This document shows positions 58,123 through 64,000 of a DNA stretch of 64,000 nt, piece after piece; within the stretch, counting starts at the first letter, position 1, and every line of letters begins with the position of its first letter. The notes beneath the pieces are model-generated. The model was not told where the DNA came from, made no database searches, and was given only the letters and a program-made list of their open reading frames with translations. Both the position numbers and the translations under genes were made by a program. Source of the stretch: Ailurus styani (taxonomy: Eukaryota > Chordata > Mammalia > Carnivora > Ailuridae); the NCBI GenBank assembly GCA_002007465.1, contig LNAC01000752.1, positions 321,893 through 385,892 on the forward strand, given 5' to 3'.

Positions 58123-59990
58123 GAAACTACAGTTATCAAGCAAAAGTTAATAAAGACGGAACTGTCAACAAAATAAACAAGCTTAGTTTAACTGCTCTCA
58201 AATCACAACACTAGTAAATGCAGATAAAAATTTTGAGAGTAAATTCCGCTGGAGTAAGTTAGACTCCAAAAAGATAAAGAGAACACTGTCAAGTGGCAGG
58301 TGCTATCACCTACTAAGAAAAGAGCAGGGAAGCCTAGGGTACCTATTTATAGGGTAGTATAAATACAATGGAGGAATAAATACAGTAGGGAAGTATAGAC
58401 CAACCTCTAGGGAATGCAACTGTGTTTTAACTGGAGGAAAATAAGTGAACTGCTAGATGGAGGCTCAGCTGAGGATGAAAGAATGAATCTACACAGGACT
58501 TCCCTTAGTTATTACAATAATGCAGGCATAAAGTGACAAGGGTTTGAATTAAGGCAATGATAAACTGTACTGGAGAAAGGGTTACTCTGAGCCACACTTT
58601 GAAAGTGGGAAAATAGCAAAACACAGGACTTGGTAACAGAGAAGAATGGGATAAGGAGAAGATGTCAAAACAACTCTAGTGTTTTTATTCAGAGACACAC
58701 GAAGAATACCATTTGTGAATATGAGATGACTGGGAAGGGGACCAATTTAAAGAAAAATCTTTTGGATGAAGTAACATGGGACATTCAAATGGAGATGTAC
58801 TATAGGAACACAGTCTGTGGTTTATGTCTGGAGTTACCAGCACAGTGACAACCAAAAACCTAAGACTAGATTTTCAGAGGGAAAAAAAAAAAAGATTTAT
58901 AGTAATAATTCCTGAGAATTGGGGGATCACAGCTTCTCTTCCTTGATAAATCGTTATTTGCGCGTGCACACACTATATTTTCTATAACATTTCAGGATTC
59001 ATGGACCTAATAAAGTATTCCTTGGATTTGAAATTTTAAAACTCTGTTTTCTTTAGAAAGAAGAACAAGGGTACAGCCTTGCCTGACATTTAGAGTCAGG
59101 AAGAAGTCTTTCCAGAAAACAAGAAAGCACGGGTGAAAAGATATCCGGAAAAAATCAGGGTCATGGAAACCAATACAACAGCAAATTCTAAAAAGAACTG
59201 GATAATGAACAAAGTAAAATATGCAACATGGGAGAGAAAGATTATAACTAAGACATAACATGACAGAAAGGTGTCCAAGGCTATGAGTTCTAACAATGAC
59301 CTTTTCCCAAATATGTGTTTCACAAGTGAGGCAATATGTACCCTTCAGCACAATTCCTTTGTCATTACTGAGCAAAAGAACAACTCAGTACAAGCTGTAC
59401 TTTCATCAACTTCAAAAGTGATGCAAATAAATACACCAACTAGTCAACTGATCTTTTCCCTCCACTTCACTATAAAAACATTCTCTAAGATTGTAATATA
59501 GATCTAAGAAACAGGAAAGCAAGATCTCAACATGGAGAAAAGCTTGATAATATAAATTATGAAATAAGAACATATTCTTATAAAGTACAAATAAACCGCG
59601 CAATTTAACAAAATAACTACAATGGACTTGAAACCACTGCCTCGTAAGAGGCATCAATTCTCGGCTCGAAATTTAATACGCTTTTTAAAAAACTCTCGGA
59701 TTTAAAAATGCTTCCTATTGTACTATTTTAACAGCATTTCCTCAACACAATGAAGCATACTTTTGTCAGTGTGAAATCTCAGCAACAAGGACTATATGCA
59801 AGAACCAGATGCAACTGCTACTGAAGTAAAAACACCACTGTAAAGAAGACGGTCCCTTACGGACACTTCTGTTGCCCCACGAAGTCACCACTTTTCTTCA
59901 AAGTTATCACAGGCGTAGAGCCCAGGTTCCTCCCAGCATGATGACAGAAATGACAGTGACGGGGAGCGCTGCAACACAATGATTCACACA
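58123..59990. other. Intron 1, no recognised feature
   Basis: AT-rich unique sequence between the SINE and the CpG island. ORFs on both strands near 59007-59657 show no family resemblance. Confidence 0.45.
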
Positions 59991-60360
59991 GCCTCATCTC
60001 CGAAAAAGCACACACCTGAACCCGCCGAGGCACCGGCAGCGGAGGGAGGGAGCGGGGGAGTTAAATACGGGTGGGCTTAAGAAGGAACCTCTGGTAACTA
60101 CAAGTCATCGCGCAGCAGAAAGCCCGGTGCACGACCGTGGAGGACGACGGAGAACAGGGAGACGTTGTGACAGTCCCCGGGGGACTGCTGGAGAACCCTG
60201 CAGTCCAGGGGCGGCCAACCACGGTCGGGGTAACCAGGCTGGGAGTGTGGGGGTGGAACAGAAAGCGCGGGGCGGGACCAGAGAAACCAAAACAGTCTGC
60301 GGGTCCAGGCCCGCAGAAGCGGCGGAGGCGGGCGGCGGAGGCGGGCGGCGGGGGCGGACG

Positions 60361-60737
60361 GCGGAGGCAGGCGGCGGGGCGGGCACCGCGCACCGATCAG
60401 CCCCAGGTCCGCGGCTCCTTCCGGCTGCCTCTTGGAACCCTGGTCCCGGGACCTCCTCGAAGCCGGGCGGCCCCCCGTCCTCTTACTCGGCAGGTGCCCT
60501 TCGGGGACAGAAAAGCAGGGCCAGACGAGCGTCCGGGGAGGCCAGGCTNGCGGAGGCGGGCGGCGGGGCGGGCACCGCGCACCGATCAGCCCCAGGTCCG
60601 CGGCTCCTTCCGGCTGCCTCTTGGAACCCTGGTCCCGGGACCTCCTCGAAGCCGGGCGGCCCCCCGTCCTCTTACTCGGCAGGTGCCCTTCGGGGACAGA
60701 AAAGCAGGGCCAGACGAGCGTCCGGGGAGGCCAGGCT
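60361..60737. repeat. 188-bp tandem duplication around a single N (probable assembly artefact)
   Basis: 60361-60548 and 60550-60737 are the same 188 bases with one visible mismatch (60369 A versus 60558 G). They are separated only by the N at 60549. The duplicated block lies just downstream of the first-exon donor, in intron 1. Confidence 0.85.
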
Positions 60738-60788
60738 GCCCTCTTCCCTAACCTCTCGTCCCGCCTCTGTGGCCGCGCCGCCACTCAC

Positions 60789-60920
60789 CGGGATGCAGGC
60801 CGCAGCTACTTGGGCGGCAGCGGCGACGCGCCTCTGGCCGGCACCGACGTCCACTCGCACCAGCCCGCATTAGCTGAGCTTCCAACACAAACAGAAGAGC
60901 CGCGGCCGGGGCGCCACCCC
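60789..60920 (-). other. Probable non-coding first exon of PNPLA8
   Basis: A strong donor CATCCCG|GTGAGTGG lies at 60789/60788 on the minus strand, inside the CpG island. It is the best candidate to splice to the exon-2 acceptor at 56957, giving a 3.8-kb first intron. The upstream end (TSS) is not visible and the coordinate given is a guess. A second possible donor, TTCAG|GTGTGT at 60016/60015, could mark an alternative first exon. Confidence 0.55.
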
Positions 60921-61559
60921 CACAGCGCCGTCCCGCCCCAGCGGAAGTGACGCACGCGCGGGCCGCTTCGACCAGCCAGGCCGGGAGGGGGCCCTTCGCC
61001 CGGCTCCGGCCGGGGCCTCCCTGTCAATCGCCGCTCCCTGTCCCAGACATGCGCAATAGAGCCCGAGTGAGCGCGGGGACGGAGACGTGCGTGCGTGCAC
61101 GCGCCGCTTGCGCCGGGGGAGGTGCGGCTGGGGGCGTGGCTTGACTCTGTGTTCGGTGGCGGGCTTCCGCCTCCGCGTCCGTGAGGACGCGGTCTGCGCG
61201 CTGTCGGGTCCGCGGAGGTGAGGGCTGCGTTACCCGCGGCCGAGAGGGTGGCGAGCTGCGTGGGCCGGCGCTCTTAGCCCTCTGCTGTCGCCGTTCCTGG
61301 GCATGGCCCCCGCCAGTGCCACTCGTATTACCGTATTGGAAGTTAGCCTGTGACACGATCTTATACGTCCTGCAAAAGGTCCCACCCTTCACACTTCACA
61401 TTTTTCGAATTCTGACGCTGTGTACATCCCAGATGAGCCATCTACCGCCTTACGGCAAATACGGAGGGCCCCTCGGCTGCTGTTGTGCATCTGTGAGCTA
61501 AGACTGCCTTTTACATTTCTCAGTGGTTAACAAAATAAAAAAGTATGCTTTGAACACGT

Positions 61560-61690
61560 GCAATAACATGAAATCAAATTTCAATGTCCGTAAAAAATAT
61601 AAAGTTTTATTAGAACACAGCCATGCCCGTTCTCTGCATGTCAAGCAACTTTTAGGCTACAGCAGTTAAAACAGCTTCCCTTATTCGTTT
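61560..61690. mobile_element. hAT-Charlie-type DNA transposon fragment
   Basis: AAGTTTTATTAGAACACAGC and CATGCCCGTTCTCTGCATG match the internal part of a common non-autonomous hAT element. The ends are eroded. Confidence 0.5.
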
Positions 61691-62619
61691 GAACTGACCT
61701 TGCAATTAAATCGAGGTTAGGAAACAGAAAAGTAGCCTGTGCTAGACCGCAACCTCAAAGTGTTATCAAGACTTAGAATCTGTTCCCTCAAAGCTCACCA
61801 GGCTTTAGCACCTGTAAGATTATTGTAAAATCTTTAAGGAAGTAATTGCATGAGCTGTCAAACATAGTGGGTATTAAGCCGATTACTCTCTCTTTATATA
61901 TACACACACACTCTCTGTATGTATAAGAATATGTGTATATGTGTATACATGTAGATATGTATATATAAAAATGTTTAAACTATGGCAAGGAAGCCATCTT
62001 GTTATCCTGCTAGGCTCTTGGGGCACAGACGGCTGGATCGCGTACATCACAAGGCCTGAAGTACAAAACTCAGACATGTTATCAATACAACAGTTAAAAG
62101 ATGTACACAACAAATTAAGCTTTAGAGGTGTTTGGAAGTAACTTTAGTTCTGGAGTGATGCTTCTCCCCATTGTTAAAAAAAATTATTCTTGCACTTGTT
62201 AAAACTGTAAGAAAGACCTTATTGAGGGCTATTGCTGTAGGTGTCAAGACTATTGCAGTAGGGGAGAGAGATTGGGCTCAATCAACTATGAATACAACGA
62301 AGAGAGCTGGAGATGTACACCTGATGAGCGGAGTGAGAGGGGTCAGCGGATAGAAAATTACTAAGAGGGGACACCAAGGGTGGGAGTGATTCTTGTGAAA
62401 CCGATTTCACAGTTGTCTTGCTGAGGAGGCCAGTGTGGTCATATATCAAAGGTGAAGAATGAGGAATTTGATTAGTTATCAAGGTAATCAGGTGGAAACT
62501 GACTTAGCAGGATTCTTACTATAACTGGACTTGGCTGGCCAAAGATGGGGCCCAGGCTGAAAGTCTGCCTGAGAGGAGGATTCACGGATGCCTAAAATTT
62601 GGTCAAACAGAAAGTCTTT
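61691..62619. other. Upstream intergenic, unassigned
   Basis: A TA/TG-rich purine-pyrimidine stretch lies at about 61893-61970. The rest is unique and without gene signals. Confidence 0.4.
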
Positions 62620-63130
62620 GTCACTGTCTATTCTCCCCTTGTTTTCCTTTATTCCTTAATTTTGTCAGGCTTCATCAAATGTCTAGATTTTCCTTCCATG
62701 TCAGAAATTTTCAAATAATCCTCAAGTCCTTCTCCTTCTTTGCCTTTCCCTTCCCTCCCTGTTTGCCCCCATACTTTTAATAATCATGAAGTTTGATGAT
62801 TCCTCCTGCCAAATCTCTCTCATCTTTCCATTGCTCTGCATTGTCATTTCCACTGCATTAATTTAGACTTTCATCCTTGAGACACAATTTTATCCAAACT
62901 GGTTTTCTAGGCTATAACTGACCTCCAACCCAGAGCCATTCTCTTCTCTGCTGCCAACATAATCTTTCTTAAGTACAAATCCAATCATGTGTTGTCCCTG
63001 ATTAAAAACTTTTAGTTGTCACTTCATCTCCATAGAGTAAAATGCATAGCATGGTTGGCTCCTACCCTGCCAACCTTCCAGCCTTAACTTCGCCACAGGC
63101 CACTTGCTCTTTACCCTTTTTTCTATTAAC
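62620..63130 (+). mobile_element. Probable L2 fragment
   Basis: CTGCCAACATAATCTTTCTT, AAGTACAAATCCAATCATGT, AGAGTAAAATGCATAGCATG and CCTACCCTGCCAACCTTCCA follow the order of an old LINE of the L2 type. Confidence 0.5.
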
Positions 63131-63439
63131 TACTAGGGTCTGGCTCATAATATCTGTTCAAAGAATGTCTAGTCTCTTTATTTTTCAAACAAAACTTAAT
63201 GCTATAGCCAAAATAAATTTAGACATATTGTTGTGAGGTATCCAGATCACCTCAGTGAGGGATATGCCAGGAAATAATCCTAGAAGAATAGTTACTGTGG
63301 TAGGGAGAATAATGGCCTCTTAAAAAATGCTCATGCCCTTAACCTGTGAATATATTATGTTCCCCAAACATAGTATAGATCTCCAGGTACCTTGTGGTTT
63401 TTTTGTACTTCAGTGCCTTTGTTGATGCCTCCTTCAAAA

Positions 63440-63985
63440 CCAGAAAAGCCTAAAAAAACCTGAACATACTATTACCATACAATACAGCAAACTCATTCCT
63501 TGGTATTTATCCAAAGGAATTAAAAACTTATGTCCACACAAAAATCTATACACAGAGGTTTATAGCAGTTTTATCCATTATTGTCAATATTTAGAAATAG
63601 TCAAGATGTCCTTCAGTAGGTGAATGAACAAATAACTGTGACACATCCAAACAATGGAATATTAGTGATAAAAAGAAGTGAGCTTGAAGCCCTGGAAAGA
63701 TGTGTAGAAACCTGCCTATTACTAAATGAAAAAAGCCAATCTGAAAAGGCTACATGCTCTATGATTCTAACCACATGACATCCAGGAAAAGGCAAAACTA
63801 TGGAGGCAGTAAAAAGACCAGTGGTTGCTAAGGGTTAGGACTGGGGGGAAGAAGGAATGAATAGGCAGAGCCCAGAGGATTTTTAGAGCAATGAACTTAT
63901 TCTATATGATGCGACTGATGATGACTACATGTTATTATATATTTGTCCAAACCCACAGAATGTACAACACCAACAGTGAACCCTA
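63440..63985 (+). mobile_element. Ancient L1 3' fragment at right edge
   Basis: AACTCATTCCTTGGTATTTA, TAGCAGTTTTATCCATTATT, TCAAGATGTCCTTCAGTAGG and a 3'-UTR-like end. No usable frame. Confidence 0.7.
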
Positions 63986-64000
63986 AACTATGGACTTGGG

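Larger units (their letters stand above)
60000..61330. promoter_or_regulatory. CpG-island promoter of PNPLA8
   Basis: This is the only strongly GC-rich, CpG-dense stretch in the window. Near 60925-60960 it holds a GC box (CCCGCCCC, about 60932-60939) and an ETS-type GGAAGT followed by TGACG (60943-60951), typical of TATA-less housekeeping promoters. PNPLA8 would be transcribed leftward from about 60.9 kb. Part of the island (60361-60737) is a tandem duplication around an N, probably an assembly error. Long ORFs here follow from the lack of AT-rich stops and are not genes. Confidence 0.8.

Noticed and set aside
60098..60950. Long overlapping ORFs on both strands of the CpG island (about 170-250 residues)
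   Set aside because: They run through the N and the artificial duplication, are Pro/Gly/Arg/Ala-rich in every frame, and exist because GC-rich DNA lacks stop codons. The sequence is promoter and intron 1.
61181..61501. 106-residue plus-strand ORF next to the promoter
   Set aside because: It runs through a strong splice donor, has no recognisable domain and starts in GC-rich promoter sequence. At most it is part of a non-coding divergent transcript.

Overview
This is a mammalian chromosomal window, and the type of its interspersed repeats points to a carnivoran, probably a mustelid. About thirty copies of a tRNA-derived CAN-SINE are present. Many start with GGCGCCTGGGTGGCTCAG, contain the block CTGCCTGCCTCTCTGCCTACTTGT and end in AAATAAATAAATAAAATC, which is the form I associate with mink, ferret and marten. 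Carnivoran L1 3' ends and ancient MIR, L2, L1M and hAT fragments fill most of the rest. The species call is inference from repeat type only.

The only protein-coding gene I can support is PNPLA8 (calcium-independent phospholipase A2-gamma, iPLA2-gamma), on the minus strand. Its coding sequence is complete in nine coding exons between 56865 (ATG) and 21957 (stop). All exon phases join cleanly and give a 2343-bp CDS, or 780 residues plus a stop. The protein has a basic, mitochondrial-type N-terminus, the DGGGTRG anion hole, the GVSTG nucleophile elbow (Ser481), the DGG catalytic aspartate (Asp625) and a C-terminal SKL peroxisomal signal. A non-coding first exon ends at a strong donor at 60789/60788 inside a CpG-island promoter (about 60.0-61.3 kb). 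The 5' leader in exon 2 holds several short upstream ORFs, one of which overlaps the main start.

Layout: 1-21.3 kb is intergenic, downstream of PNPLA8, and made of SINEs, two L1 3' fragments, an old L1, MIRs and stretches with nothing recognisable. 21.3-22.2 kb is the 3' UTR and last coding exon. 22.2-55.8 kb holds introns and exons, with a heavily repeat-filled intron between coding exons 8 and 9. 55.8-57.0 kb is the large N-terminal exon. 57.0-60.8 kb is intron 1. 60.0-61.3 kb is the CpG island. 61.3-64.0 kb is upstream intergenic DNA.

No novel biological system was found. The points most worth a second look are a 152-bp GC-AG intron in PNPLA8, the upstream-ORF architecture, a two-SINE unit within one target-site duplication (probable transduction), nested insertions, and single-N assembly scars flanked by tandem duplications, including a 188-bp one in the CpG island.
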